The position numbers and the translations under genes were made by a program. The notes beneath the pieces are model-generated. The model did no database searches. It was not told where the DNA came from and saw only the letters and a program-made list of their open reading frames with translations. This document shows positions 43,030 to 54,893 of a stretch of DNA of 64,000 nucleotides, in pieces. Within the stretch, counting starts at the first letter, position 1, and each line of letters opens with the position of its first letter. The DNA comes from Pseudoips prasinana (taxonomy: Eukaryota > Arthropoda > Insecta > Lepidoptera > Nolidae): positions 9,615,001 through 9,679,000 of the forward strand of contig OX621234.1 of NCBI GenBank assembly GCA_951640165.1. The letters are read 5' to 3'.

Positions 43030-43325
43030 TGGAGTAGGCGTGGATTAGACGTTGCGGGGGGAGTTTAACACCTCACTCCCCTCGCTGATCTGAGAAGGCC
43101 CGTGGGAATGGGCTGAACCAGCCGGGGGTTGCGGAAGTATGGTAAGGTCCCGTGACCCCCGGCACAGGTGTGAGATAGAACACCGGGGTGGTTTTTAGTC
43201 AGTATGAGTCTGACAGACCCCCCACCAAGAAGGAGGACTTCCATGTAACGGACATCAATGTCCACCCCGAGAAAAAAATAAAAAACACGGCACCAAGAAG
43301 CACTGCGCAACTTCGACTTTGACCA
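43030..43325. repeat. LINE-like repeat fragment
   Basis: GC-richer stretch with 'caccggggtggtttttagtc' and 'gagtctgacagacccccc', typical of a common lepidopteran repeat. A minus-strand frame of 81 codons over it is not recognisable protein. Confidence 0.5.
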
Positions 43326-43351
43326 GATTGCTTTATCAATTCATTATCTGA

Positions 43352-43585
43352 ATGGAAAAGGACTACATACACATCGATGATGTGAAATTATTCGATGAAA
43401 TTGCAGATCTAGCTCTTTTCAAGACAATGGCTTACTCACGATTACCAGAGTTAATGCATATTTCTCAATAAATATTTGCAATTACAGCCCAGAATGCAAA
43501 CGTAGAAAGACTTTTTTCTATTATGGGGACTCAAAAAAAAAACCGACTAACGGCGTCTTAAGCTCGAGCAATGCTTTTAATTCAA
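43352..43585 (+). pseudogene. hAT transposase C-terminal remnant
   Basis: One frame reads MEKDYIHIDDVKLFDEIADL then ALFKTMAYSRLPELMHIS, a stop, then IFAITAQNANVERLFSIMG, KKNRLTAS, a stop and ARAMLL. NANVERLFSIMG...NRL......ML is the conserved dimerisation block at the C-terminus of hAT transposases. Two in-frame stops, and the absence of catalytic and zinc-finger regions nearby, show a dead fragment. Confidence 0.7.
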
Positions 43586-43587
43586 TA

Positions 43588-43760
43588 CTAGCAGTGCCCC
43601 GCGGTTTTACTCGCGTTAAATTTTATAACTTATCACAGCTCCTCCCCCATAGGTGATAGCGTGATAATATGTAGCCTATATGTTGACTCGAACTCTTAGT
43701 AGGTAATATTCATGCCAAATTTGAAGTAAATGGTAAATTTTTGGCTTCGATATCGAGGGT
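43588..43760 (-). mobile_element. Helitron-like 3' end fragment
   Basis: The minus strand ends 'aacgcgagtaaaaccgcggg' and GCACTGCTAG before a T. The hairpin is preserved but the 5' end was not found; the left limit of sequence similarity is unclear. Confidence 0.55.
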
Positions 43761-44033
43761 AGATCACGCCGCAAGTATTCTTTAAAAAAAATATTCAATA
43801 TACAGTTTTGACTTTCCTACGATTTTATTATATAATAATTTAATTCAATATTCAATATAAGTAATTCGAAGAGTACCTATACATTTAGGGCATTTCATTA
43901 ATGATAATTAAAGAAAAAAAATGCTTTTTATAATAAATTATAATAAAAAGTACATACTTGGGTAAATAAGTATCGATTTTTATTGTGCATTTATTACCAA
44001 AGGAAGGTACAAATATTATAATATTATTTCTGA

Positions 44034-44990
44034 ATGGTACAAATATTGTTAAAATGTCGATTGAAGAATTACAAAAGTACGGAGCAGAACGTTAAATCAA
44101 CTGTGTTCTTGGGTATCACTCAAGACTCAAAGCTACAATGGAGCCCACAAATAGAAAAACTGTCAGGCAAATTAAGTTCTGCAGCATATGCAGTGAAAAC
44201 TATTAGACGGCTGACCGATGTTGACACAGATAGAATGGTTTATTTCAGTTATTTTCATAGTGTAATGTCCTATGGAATTCTTCTCTGGGGTAGCTCTGCT
44301 GACATTAACACCATATTTATATTGCCAAAAAGAGCTGTAAGCTCTAGTTTATCTTAGTATATATGAAAACCTACCTACTATATGGGTATAAAAATATCGA
44401 TTCCTTCTGTATAAAGAGCGATACACAAAATGGTAATAATTGTATGGAGTTAGCTGACAACCAGAATTAACACATAGGCTGTAATTTATAAAGTTTAACG
44501 TGGGCAAAACCAACCAGTTAGAATGTTAACATATATATACTGACATTCTAACTGTAGAATCTCAGTATATATATGAAAACCTACTACATGTGCCTAAAAT
44601 ATCCATTCCTTCTGTAAAAGGAGCGATACATATAATATAAATACTAGATATAAGAATAATCTTAAATTGCATACTACACGTCTCCACAAAATAAGTAACT
44701 CTTTTATAGGGCAATGTATAAGATTCTATAACAAACTTCCCAATGATATTAGAGAATAGTCTACGAATAAGTTTAAAACAATTATTAAAGCCAAATTATA
44801 TAGCAGGGCATATTACAAAATTTCTGATTATTTAAGTGACAAAAGTGCTTGGGATTGAGTCGTTCTGAGTCAACGCACATGATTGTAATTAATCTTAAGT
44901 ATATTTTATTTTATAAAAGGATTCCTACTGAGTTTTCTGGCGGTGTTTCTCAGTAGCTGCCACGTCATGCACTGCATGGTAGGGTAAAAA
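44034..44990 (+). pseudogene. Degenerate Jockey-like RT C-terminal region
   Basis: The first part (44034-44345) is open and reads STVFLGITQDSKLQWSPQIE, then LSSAAYAVKTIRRLTDVDT and YFHSVMSYGILLWGSSADI, the thumb and C-terminal region of Jockey-type reverse transcriptases. The continuation is interrupted (a Helitron-derived piece near 44455-44510) and resumes with SFIGQCIRFYNKLPNDI and a 3' region containing 'ttctcagtagctgccacg'. The catalytic core is missing. Confidence 0.75.
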
Positions 44991-45433
44991 TATCTGACGA
45001 TTCCACATAAATATAAAATTTGAACTGGCTCGAAATACGAGCGAAATTTACGCGCCGTTGAGTTCGGGCAGGAACTCTGCGTTGTTAAAGAGTAAGCGCC
45101 GCTTTTATTTGCTGATATAGAAAAGGTTTACGGTTTCTATCTATTGCAATAGATGATTCGCAGGATACTTTTCCAAATATTTTATTGCCCGAAATTTTAG
45201 CTAAATTGAGCGAAGCTTTAGCAACATAAACTAATAAAAATTATTTGCTTCTATGAGCCAGGAACGCTAACGATCTCTATCGAGTCTTGCAATCTTAGCG
45301 ACAGAAAATCGAATTGCACACGAGTTAAATTATGGCAAGGCCATAGATTTATTAGCTGAACAAAAATCTCGAAGAGTGAAAATCTAATTTCAACTCACAA
45401 ATGCAATAATATATTTGATTTTTATTATACATA

Positions 45434-45610
45434 CTAGCTGAGCCCTGTTGTTATACCCACATGAAACTGTATAAATTATAGTCTATTTGTTATGCGGATA
45501 TATAAGCTATATTACTACAAAGTGTCATCAAAATCCGTTTTGTAGTTCTTGCGTGAAGAAGTAATAAACATACACACTCACAAACTTTCGCATTTATAAT
45601 ATTAGTGTGA
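45434..45610 (-). mobile_element. Short Helitron-like element with complete ends
   Basis: The minus strand starts TCACACTAATATTATAAATG after A and ends ...AGGGCTCAGCTAG before T. 177 bp. One of the clearest end pairs for this group, together with 57608-57923. Confidence 0.82.
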
Positions 45611-45691
45611 TTTTTATTTTTAAACCTTATTCCGTGCTATGTGGTAAATCTATTTATTTACCGATATATAGACATGAACGTGTAGGATATA

Positions 45692-45840
45692 TCCTACTAA
45701 TATTTTAAATGCAAAAGTTTGTGAGTATAGATGGATGTATGGATGTTTGTTATTCTTTCACTCAAAAACTACTAAATCCGAATAACACATAGGCTATGTT
45801 TTATAAAGTTTAACGCGGGTAAAACCCGGGGCACACCTTG
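45692..45840 (+). mobile_element. Short Helitron-like element
   Basis: Starts TCCTACTAATATTTTAAATG and ends with the hairpin AACGCGGGTAAAACCCGGGG followed by CACACCTTG, where CTTG replaces the usual CTAG. 149 bp. Confidence 0.72.
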
Positions 45841-45943
45841 TATGTTATAAATATATATCTTACACATTCAAATCTATATATCAGTGAATAAATAGACTTA
45901 AGACAGAAATAACAGTTTCCGGAAGGTCTATGTATATATATTT

Positions 45944-46400
45944 ATGCTAAACGTGATGAGAAATTCAATTTCTGGTAAAATTGACTGTGCGGACCTTCTC
46001 AACAAAATTGGGTTTTTCATTCCCACTAAAGTTTCGAGACACTATACGCCAATGCACCTTCCATTGGTATCTTCCAACTATCAACAGAATACATTCTTGT
46101 GGCGAGCGAGCAGCAACGTTAATAAACTTATAAAAAAGTTAGACTTTGACATATTCTGCAGTAAACCTAAGGCAGCGAGACGGGTACTCAGCATAGATTT
46201 CTTTTCAAAATTTAATGTCAGCCGTCCATAATATCAGAAAATTGTGATAAATAAATATATTTTTATATAATTGTAACACCACCTAAATTGTACACAGACT
46301 TTTACTCGTGGAGACCTATAATTGGCCTACTGTTTAATATTTAAATTATTTTCAATATGTTGTTAAGTGCTGTTGGTCTTCCAAATAAAATAAAATAAAT
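45944..46400 (+). pseudogene. Non-LTR RT C-terminal fragment
   Basis: A 95-codon frame: GKIDCADLLNKIGFFIPTKV, then YTPMHLPLVSSNYQQNTFLW and RASSNVNKL..LDFDIFCSKP. This is the extreme C-terminus found after the reverse transcriptase of several non-LTR elements; compare NYRQNSFFNRSANYCNHL in the 8805 element. A 3' region with AATAAAATAAAATAAAT near 46385-46400 looks like its tail. It is strongly 5'-truncated. Confidence 0.7.
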
Positions 46401-46699
46401 ATAAGTGGGCAGGGGCGGCATTTTTCAGTTATTGCCCCGCCTAAAAAATATTGAAGATCCGGGGCTGGACGAACTCTAATATACTCTAGGACTATGAGAA
46501 CCTGGATATCTAGTAATTGTCAAGACGAAACAAACGGACCCAAACTCGTCGAGGGATCATAGCTGCTTTCCAGGGTGTCACTTTCTGGCTTAATCAAACG
46601 ACGTCCTAGGTCGTAGTCGACGGGTATACCTACGTCTTTTAATAACAGAATTTGCATTCAGTCATTCCTAGATATTTATTCAGAAATAAAATATTTTTT

Positions 46700-47663
46700 A
46701 TCGTTACTATTTTTTTACCCTACCGTGCAGTGTTTGACGCCGCAGTTACAGAGAAACACTGACAAAAACTCAGTAGGACTCCTTCTTTTTACTGTGATCA
46801 TCTTAACCTTTAATTTCAATTTAACTATCTAAATGCATTAAATTAAATTTTTTATTTTTATTTTTATTTTTACTTTATTGGGACATAAAACAGTTACACA
46901 TTAGGTATAGTTAAATTATTTAAATATAAATTTTAAGAATAGGTAAACGTGTAACCCACACGAATGTCCGCGAATTAATGTTACAAATAGGTAGTAATAA
47001 ATGCGTGCATTAATTAAGCAGAGAAGTACCTATGTAGGTACTAGTGAGTAGGTATTAACTATAACTATTTTAGTAGTTCAGTAGCCATTTTTTTGAACTT
47101 AAAGTGCGATAGTGCAAAAATGTCCAAATCGTGGAAGTGTGTGTTATACGTTTCCACAATGCGTCGGAGAGGCACCCGTGCGCCAGCGTGAGTTCTGCAC
47201 CGCGCGGTGTGGAACAGTAAATCTACTCAGTCTTGAGAAATGTAATAAAAAAGGAAATTTCTGAAACCTTGTAAATTTGCCTTGCTACACGATTTGGCTT
47301 TAAATGATGATTTAAATTTGTTTTTTGTCAGTTTCTGATCTCATTGGGAAGTTTGTTGTAGAAGAGTAGATATACGCCGCACGATAAATGAGACAATGAA
47401 AATACCTAAAATAAACGATTCTAGCCGTTTCCATCAGTGAGCCTTCTTATTCTTTTCACTACATATCCAGCCGAACTTACGTTCTGATACGTAAGTTCGG
47501 TTGGATATGTATATAATTTTTCAGTTTGAGGGTACCATTGCAATTTTGAATCAATTCTGATATCTAAAAATACAGTCAGATAACTAAAATATGGGTCAAA
47601 TTTAACTTCCTTGATTTGATTACAGAAAGATAGACAGCAGAGCAGCTTAAACCTAAAATACAA
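46700..47663 (-). pseudogene. Degenerate Jockey-like fragment, inverted
   Basis: The minus frame reads LTVFLDIRIDSKLQWYPQTE and SSAGYVVKRIRRLTDGNG, matching FLGITQDSKLQWSPQIE at 44034 onward. The 3' motif 'gtgtttctctgtaactgc' and the 'ggagtcctactgag' segment recur at 46720-46790. A 50-bp foldback (47461-47510, arms 'catatccagccgaacttacg') was inserted or generated inside the frame, so this copy is dead. Confidence 0.7.
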
Positions 47664-48225
47664 GCTTATAAAATAAATACATTGTTAAGAGGCCTATTAC
47701 AAAATTGCATTCTGAAATATTAGGTGTATTGAAGCACGGCGACGACTAGCTCGGGGTCATGAGTTCACCACACAAGCTGCGCGGCAAATCTAGTTGTCTA
47801 TATATGTGAACCTTAATGATCAACTTCGATCAACAGGAAATTCCTTATGTAAAAAGTTCCTACATATTTGATTTCGTTTGTTAATCGTTGTTTGCTAAGA
47901 TTCTACCTCTCGTTTGACGACTGGCACGTTGATTTGGTGTTTAACTTAGATCGCGACGGGTAAGTGCCGCGGCATCTAATTTTTTATGGCCGAAAGTACG
48001 TTTTCCGATACATAACTACTTCAGTCGTTAGTATTTAGGTATTGGTTAGGTTTACATTGACCTGCATTTATAGACCTCGTTGAGTTTAGCGTGGTCATCT
48101 TTGTCAACACCCTTTGCGACGCCTTTCGACCACTCCCTTCGATCACGCCCTTTGCAACTATGAAATTGTGAAAAGTGTACTAGGAACTCATGACGAGCAA
48201 GGAGTTTAGATGTGAAACCACAGTG

Positions 48226-48255
48226 CACGTGGTTTTAACATCACTACGCATGTGC
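48226..48255. repeat. CACGTGG ... TACGCATG composite motif, locus E
   Basis: CACGTGGTTTT, then ATCACTACGCATGTGC. It resembles the left half of the motifs at 53552 and 56010. CACGTG is a bHLH E-box core and CGCATGCG an NRF1-type palindrome; a role for either here is not shown. Confidence 0.5.
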
Positions 48256-48713
48256 AAATATATCGAGGTCAAGGACAACAACCCCTTGGCACACTGTTTA
48301 ACATTCGTGTTTGAATTCAAAATTAGACAGTACATAAGAATATTTTGGTGTTTAACAGTACCAACTTATTACTTACTTATACAGTACCAAATTACAATTT
48401 ATATAAAAAAAATGATTTGTGATTTAACTCATTTTCAATGTAATTCTGATTAACTGACACTATATAAATTCACTAATGTAAGGTTACAGCTCCTTACACT
48501 TAGTGTAACTGAGCCCAAGAACAAACACTCTGTTAAGTTTTAATAGTGTAACGATTAAAATATTGTAACGATTAAAATGGAATTTTCTATTAATTATAGA
48601 AGTTAAAGTTACAAAATGTCACAGTCAGTTTTAGGGAAGAATTAATTTTGAGTACTAATGGCACCGATTTGAATAATAATACTTGCTTGTGATGTGAAAA
48701 CACATTTCAAAAT

Positions 48714-48919
48714 GCACAGACAACAGATGGACAATAATAACTACTAGATGGATAGCACCAATACTAGGCAAAAGGAATGTGGGAAGACCAAGCAAACGGT
48801 GGACCGATGATTTTAGAGATCGCAGGAAAAGACTGGATGTGCAGAATTAAGCGCAAAAGATATGAACGAAACTGGACGAGGCCTTTACTCTTAACGAGAT
48901 CCATTACCCGAAGAAATAG
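48714..48919 (+). pseudogene. RTE-type RT C-terminal remnant
   Basis: Reads RWIAPILGKRNVGRPSKRWT then DDFRDRRKRLDVQN, a stop, and KLDEAFTLNEI. GRPxxRWxDD near the end is typical of RTE and related elements. No reverse transcriptase core is left. Confidence 0.7.
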
Positions 48920-49447
48920 AAACCACTAACATTATTTTAATAGCATAAAAAGATACTAAAATTATTTGAAGTGTAAAATTTATGATGAGTTATGTGATAA
49001 TCCATGCGTTTAAGGGCTGTGCACAGTTTGACGAAGTGGAGCGGAGTTTGTGAGGGCGACACAACGGCAAGGACACCATTGCAACTGCGGCAACAGCCAA
49101 GCTCTCGCACATTGTACTCCCCGGCATCAACCAAACTTAAATTTACTATTGTTTGTTCGCGGGTTAAAATTTTGCATAATACTAGAAAGCGGCACAATAC
49201 ATATTAATACTTTCACTTTACTTCTTCCTTTATTTCACACACCTAATAGGATGCTCAAGATGGTACGCGTCGTTCATAATCGCCATAAGGGTTTGTTTAT
49301 TTCACCTTGAAAAATTGAAGGCGTTTTTTCATCTGCGAGCGCTTTAACCCCGGTGTTCAACTGTCGTGTGCAACAGTTAATTGTCCCTGGAGATACGCTT
49401 ACCTAGTACAGCTTAGCTTATTAGTCTTCACTTAGACGCACTTCGCT

Positions 49448-49665
49448 GTAGTGATGGCGGCAAATATCAGAATATCAAAACCCCATCTCATCCCGTTGCG
49501 TAGAAGTCTACCCGATGGAATATCTACCAGAGGACGGCAGCAGCTTCGCGTCGCCAACCCGTCTGCCAAGCGTAGATATTGTGGCATATCCCCTCAAATA
49601 ATTCTAGGGGGAGGCTTGTCCAGCAGTGGACTTCTTTCAGCTGTAATGTCGTTGATGGTGATAAG
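49448..49665 (+). repeat. Repeat family E, copy 2
   Basis: Matches 34460-34712: 'caaatatcagaatatcaaaa', 'gaatatctaccagaggacg', 'gccaacccgtctgccaagcg' and 'tgtccagcagtggact'. Confidence 0.72.
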
Positions 49666-49766
49666 ACGCACTTCGCAGTTCGTATGAGCTATAAACATTG
49701 TTCTGCTTTGTGACGTGCTCTATATACGTGAATAGTATGCAATTCCAAGTCTCCTATTTATAGACA

Positions 49767-49933
49767 AGTAGCTGTGCCCCGCGGTTTCACCCTCGTTAAA
49801 CTTTATAAATTATAACCTATTTGTTAATCCAGGGTGTCAGCTAACTCCGTACCAAATATTAAAATCGCTTCAGCAAGCAAGAAGTAACAAACATAGACAC
49901 TCACAAACTTTCACTTTTATAATATTAGTGAGA
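49767..49933 (-). mobile_element. Short Helitron-like element
   Basis: The minus strand begins TCTCACTAATATTATAAAAG, contains 'gaaagtttgtgagtgtctat' and ends 'gaaaccgcggggcacagcta' with a mutated CTAG (CTAC). About 167 bp. Confidence 0.72.
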
Positions 49934-50805
49934 TCTTTTAAGTCTTTACAGTGGCACCTAAAAGTGTCATACTATTGTTATGTTATTTCTGGGAACAGAT
50001 TGGTGGATCTGTCATTAGTGGATCAGCAGGTGATTAATAAAACATAATATGAAGACCTATATTTATGTTTTATTAACCACGTGCCCTACTCACGTGGAAG
50101 CAACAAGTTGTTTGTACCACAATAAACGCATTGAAGCCACGTGCAATTTAGCGCATGCGTAAAACAAAAGTATCAACAAAATCAGGGGGCCTACTCTCTT
50201 TCTCCGAATCGAAACTTCGTTAACGCACTATATTGAAACGAAGTTTTGCAAGTGACCCTACTCTATTTCATCTTCGGATACACACTTGTGGTTCGCTTCC
50301 ATAGACTATTTTACGTGAACGGTCGTGTTGAACTATATAGTGTGGGGATTTTAGTTTCTTATTTTGGTAAACTACGGTTTGGACTTTTTTATAAATAATT
50401 AAATGAATTGGCTTTGTATTTTAATTTTAAATTAATCTTGTAGTTTTTTAAGCATTTATTGTTATATTAATGCAGAAATTATAAATACAGAAATTTAAAA
50501 TATATTTCCAACGATATCAACCGCGATTATATAAATTACCCTTTTACTGACGTTATAAACCGGCTAATGTGAAGAGTACTATTTCATATAAACGATCGGT
50601 AGAATATGCGACATTAAAAAACATCCGTATATTCACGGAATGTCATCCAACGCCATAGCAACATAGTTTGTTATATTCTCTTTGGTTGACCATCTTGATT
50701 GAAGGATTTTTTGTTTGGATTATTTAATAAATTAATAGTTTTGTGTTAATAATTACGTTTTCAGGTACTTTTTACATTTTTCGCAACCGCAAAGTTACAA
50801 GGAGT

Positions 50806-50874
50806 AACAGCCTTTTTATATTTGTTTTATTTACATACCTACTTAGTAAATAAAACAAATATAAAAAGGCTGTT
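50806..50874. repeat. 28-bp-arm perfect hairpin
   Basis: Arms 50806-50833 and 50847-50874 (aacagcctttttatatttg outer end) enclose a 13-base loop. It lies inside the TIR element. Confidence 0.9.
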
Positions 50875-51557
50875 TTTTATTTCACTACAATTTCAAGTAA
50901 ATTTATATAGTTGGTGATTGATGTCCTAAAACAAAGTGAAAGTATATTTATAGCAAATGGTGGCCTCATTGATCTATGCACACAAATATCTGTCCTGCGT
51001 GGAAATCAACCCACAACCTACGCTGTGAAAATAATAAATAAATAAATGAAATAAAAAAAGGCACAAGGCATAGTCTTAATATTTATTCAGTAAAAATTTG
51101 CAATGGTTTTTGAATCATTACAATTTTATTCCCTACCTAAAAACACAGTAAGAATCCTTTTTTAAAATAGTAACTTAACATTTAATATAAATTTATCATC
51201 TAAAAGTGTTGAATTAAATCTACTCATTCCCAAGCAGTTTTATCATTAACATGCCTTACTACACAATTTGTAAACACTGCCCTATAGAAGAGTTACTGAT
51301 TTTGTGGAGATCCGTAGCATGTGCAACAAGATTATGCTTATTTATAGAGTATTAACATTATGAATACAAAATACTTTTCTTTATAAATGTATCAATATTT
51401 TTATGCAATATCAATATATATCAAACTTCATTAAAACTCACACCTAAATTGGTCAAATTCATCAACAATGCTTTGGAGTATGTCCCGTGTGTCTCTGGCA
51501 TCTTGGTTCTGTAAATGTAATTGTTCCATTTCTTGTTTTAACTATTTTCGGGAATTT

Positions 51558-51843
51558 GATTCACATTTAATTGATTTCGCAGGCGGCATGGATTTCTTCT
51601 ACGCTCTACACGTTCTTCGCCTAAATCAGCCTCAATTAAACTGAATGCAAAATCCATACAAAACAAAACCAAAAGGCACTTTTCTCTAGGTCGGCTATTC
51701 GATTCACATTTAAATGATTTCTTAGGCGGCACCGTTTTCTTATACGCTCTAAACATTCTTCACATGAAGCAGGCTCAATTATAAGCATTCTTGCAGACAT
51801 TTCCGTTAATTTGAACCAAAATCTACATAAACGAAAATCAAAA
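51558..51843. repeat. Internal ~143-bp direct duplication
   Basis: 'gattcacatttaa.tgattt' recurs at 51558 and 51701, with 'ttcttctacgctctacacg' against 'ttcttatacgctctaaaca' and 'cagcctcaatt' against 'caggctcaatt' following. On the minus strand both encode CRLRNxLNVNxI, which might be a duplicated coding piece of a lost protein. Confidence 0.65.
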
Positions 51844-52279
51844 GGTAGCACTTTTGTATTCGTCAATTTTGAAGTTAAAATGACGAAGTTTGATGTGTCA
51901 AAATCAAATGTTCGTTCGGAACGTCATGAATTAGAGTAGGTTTAGAAAATCTAAATGTCAAACTATGTTCGTTCGAATGAATTCGCGGAACGAATGGAAC
52001 CGTGGTAGCATACACAAGAAATTCGTAACGAACGAACGAAATTTGGAGAAAGAGAGTAGGCCCCCTGCATCCGATACTTTTCGTTGATATGCTACCCTAG
52101 TATTCAAATCTATTTTGGCACGTGGCGCACGTGAGTCTTCAGGCCTCGTGGACAAAATTTAAGTGCACCAACCAACAACAAAGTCACGTGCAATTTCACG
52201 CATGCGTATAGCCTATACAGCATTTTCTTATAATTTTATCGAGCACCAACTATTTGTTATAAAATAATACATATACATG

Positions 52280-52565
52280 CGGATGGCTATGTCGGTCTCA
52301 CTAAACCTAACCTGCCGTCTGCTCTTGGCACCCGCGAGGTGAGCCCCGGGAACGCGGGAATGCTGCTCCGGTGCTCCCTTTTACGCCATGTCCCACGTGA
52401 TATAGGACAAATGCCCTGAGGGGACAATTATATGTCCTCCTAGATCACTGGCCCTTGGAGCTGCCTGCATTGGTTGGCAGTAGAGCACACTCCGCTTACG
52501 GCCACGCTGGATTACGCTGTACTATGGCCTAATGGGCCTTGCCTTGCAGAGGTACAGTAATAAGC
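52280..52565. repeat. GC-richer repeat-like stretch, class unknown
   Basis: Markedly richer in G+C than its neighbours ('gcgaggtgagccccgggaac', 'ggttggcagtagagcacac'), like retroelement fragments elsewhere in the window. It has no second copy here and no recognisable frame. The rest of 52566-53551 is plain AT-rich DNA with a weak hairpin near 52598-52675. Confidence 0.4.
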
Positions 52566-53551
52566 TGCATTATATGATGTGAAGAGATTTTCGCGCAGGA
52601 TCATACTGGGACATCCATTCGTTGAACTTAAGGCACTTATATAATGTGATGGATGTCCCATTATGATTACGCCAACACTTTAGAAGCATTAAGAAGTTCT
52701 GAGGCCCTACTTTCAAATCGTTAATATGTTTTGCGCAGCTTAACCTTTGATGTCGTCATAGGCCTTAATATTCAATACACACTCCATAGCCATATTATGT
52801 TTGGTACCTATTCATTAATAAACTACACTAAAAATGAATACATATAATGATTTGCTTTTTTTACAAAACCTTTCTAAAAGACCGTAAGATTTTTCTACAA
52901 TAGGCATACTTTAATATGATTTAGCTCAGAGTTACTCTTTTATTTAATATTTCTAGTGTTAATGTATGTAGGTATATCTCAGAGCTTACAACTATTACGG
53001 TCCTTTAGAAATATTTTGTAAAAAAGTAAGGCGTACTTGGTGGAAATCCATAACATACGAAATAAAAATTTAATACCTATGTATTATTAATTCCGCTACT
53101 TGTCATTTTAATCAAGCCGGTGCATGTTATTTGCGTTGTTATATAATCTTTCTTGTATGAGTATGTTTTTTGCGGGTGCGTGTAAGGTGTCTATAGCATA
53201 CCAGGTTGTTTAAACTGACAACTAGTGGAATTAACACTACATATTAACTTTATATTTCGAACTTTAACTGATAAAACCCAAAATATAATACCATATAGCA
53301 AAATATCTTAGTATATAATACCTCTATAACTGTCATGATTTTTTTAAAGCGCCTACATGACGCCTATTCATAATGCAAATGTATCACCAAAGATAAAAAA
53401 ATATATATACAATTCGCAAACATAAATTAAACCCAGACTGGGAGCAACCCATATACTTAGGTCGTTCAAATTAATGACGTATCTCCATGTAACGGGATAC
53501 AATGGCGAGTTATGAATGAACTTGATTTCGTAAGAAGTTGTTAACACCCTA

Positions 53552-53627
53552 CACGTGGTTAAGAGATAACTACGCATGCGTAGAATTTGAATTAACGCAT
53601 GCGTTGTAGGGTCCAAGTCTCGTGTAT
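53552..53627. repeat. CACGTG / CGCATGCG composite motif, locus A
   Basis: CACGTGGTT, about 11 bases, ACTACGCATGCG, a 15-base centre TAGAATTTGAATTAA, CGCATGCG, then 'ttgtagggtccaagtctcgt'. The ends 'accctaca' (53545) and 'tgtagggt' are inverted. Compare locus B at 56010, where the centre is reversed. Confidence 0.75.
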
Positions 53628-53913
53628 CCTATTCCGCGTAACCTCCATTCTCATTATGTACTCCTAATACTTTTGCACAGCCAGCAAGTCCCAAAGAGAC
53701 CCCGTGGTCCGAAGGGTGTACTCATGTCACATTTATATGGACATTCATATCAGAAAACAACTCACATTTTATTGTACAGAAACTCAAATAAGTTTTTGAC
53801 AAATAAAAGCTGGGCGCTTCCTTCCAGACAACCTTTATGTGTTTAATAGAGAAACATAATAAAATATAAAAAATTTTATATATATATACACTGTTATTTG
53901 CTTCAGATCAACC

Positions 53914-53915
<2 letters not shown>

Positions 53916-53952
<37 letters not shown>
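53916..53952. repeat. AT microsatellite
   Basis: About 18 AT units. Confidence 0.92.
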
Positions 53953-53955
<3 letters not shown>

Positions 53956-54304
53956 TCTTCTTCTTCGTCTTGCATCATCTCCCGCATGTAAAATCGTACG
54001 AGCTTTTGATATATCACCGAGGCCCTACTTCAAGTAACTCGGCACTCTGACGTAACAAGTCATAGTTATATTAGTTAGTTACCGCCTTGAAGTTATTACA
54101 GGGCAACGAAAATCTTATAATACCTACTACGCTTTTAAAACTATAATTTTAAACCTATTAGTATGCTAATATTTGTTTCCACTTAAACCTTAATCTAATA
54201 ACTACTTCAACTTTTAAACTACTTTAACTTAAATAACAAAACTGTAGCCTTAAAACTACTATTTAACTTATTTTACCAATTAATAATAAACAAACATTAG
54301 GTAC

Positions 54305-54893
54305 TTTTTAGGGTTCCGTAGCCAAATGGCAAAAAACGGAACCCTTATAGATTCGTCATGTCTGTCTGTCTGTATTTCACAGCCACTTTTTTCCGAAACT
54401 ATAAGAGATGTACTGTTGAAACTTGGTAAGTAGATGTATTCTGTGAACCGTATTAAGATTTTTACACCAAAATGGATAAAGAATAATAATTTTGGGGGTT
54501 CCCCATACATAGAACTGAAACTCAAAAAAATTTTTTCGTCGTATATATACATGTGGGGTATCAATAGATAAGTCTTCAAAAATGATATTGGGGTTTCTAA
54601 TATCATTTTTTTCAAAACTGAATAGTTTGCGCGAGGGACACTTCCAAAGTGGAAAAATGAGTGTCCTGTCCCTGTAACTTCTAAAATAAAAGAATGATAA
54701 AACTGAAAACAAAAATTTATTTTTTTTACCATGTAAACTAACAGCGAAAATTGGTTTGAACGAGATCTAGTAAGTAGTTTTTTTTAATGCGTCATAAATC
54801 GTAAACCACAATGTACCTTTCATTTAATCAACTGAAATACTTGCTGCTGCGGAACCCTTCATGGGCGAGTCCGACTCGCACTTGGCTGGTTTT
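54305..54893 (+). repeat. Interspersed repeat family F, copy 2
   Basis: Starts 'gggttccgtagccaaatggc' and ends 'gagtccgactcgcacttggc'. It is well conserved with 27147-27714 over the full length. Two minus-strand open stretches of 150 and 111 codons run through it, but their translations share no motif with known proteins and are not open in copy 1, so they are probably chance. Confidence 0.78.

Larger units (their letters stand above)
50185..52065. mobile_element. Candidate non-autonomous DNA transposon, 1.88 kb
   Basis: Terminal inverted repeats of 21 bp match perfectly, starting GGGGGCCTACTCTCTTTCTC at 50185-50205 and its inverse at 52045-52065. Subterminal 'ccctactctatttcat' (left) resembles 'cctactctaattcatgac' (right, inverted). 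The interior has no transposase frame that was recognised; two short minus-strand frames cover an internal duplication (51558-51843). No target duplication is obvious (atca / tgca at the edges). The superfamily is undetermined. Confidence 0.7.

Noticed and set aside
44034..47663. A single large TIR element bounded by the two opposing Jockey-like pieces
   Set aside because: The two flanking segments are ordinary reverse transcriptase remnants in opposite orientation with unequal decay. No matched termini or target duplication support one element.
54280..54732. 150- and 111-codon minus-strand frames
   Set aside because: They lie in repeat F and are not kept open in its copy at 27147; no motif recognised.
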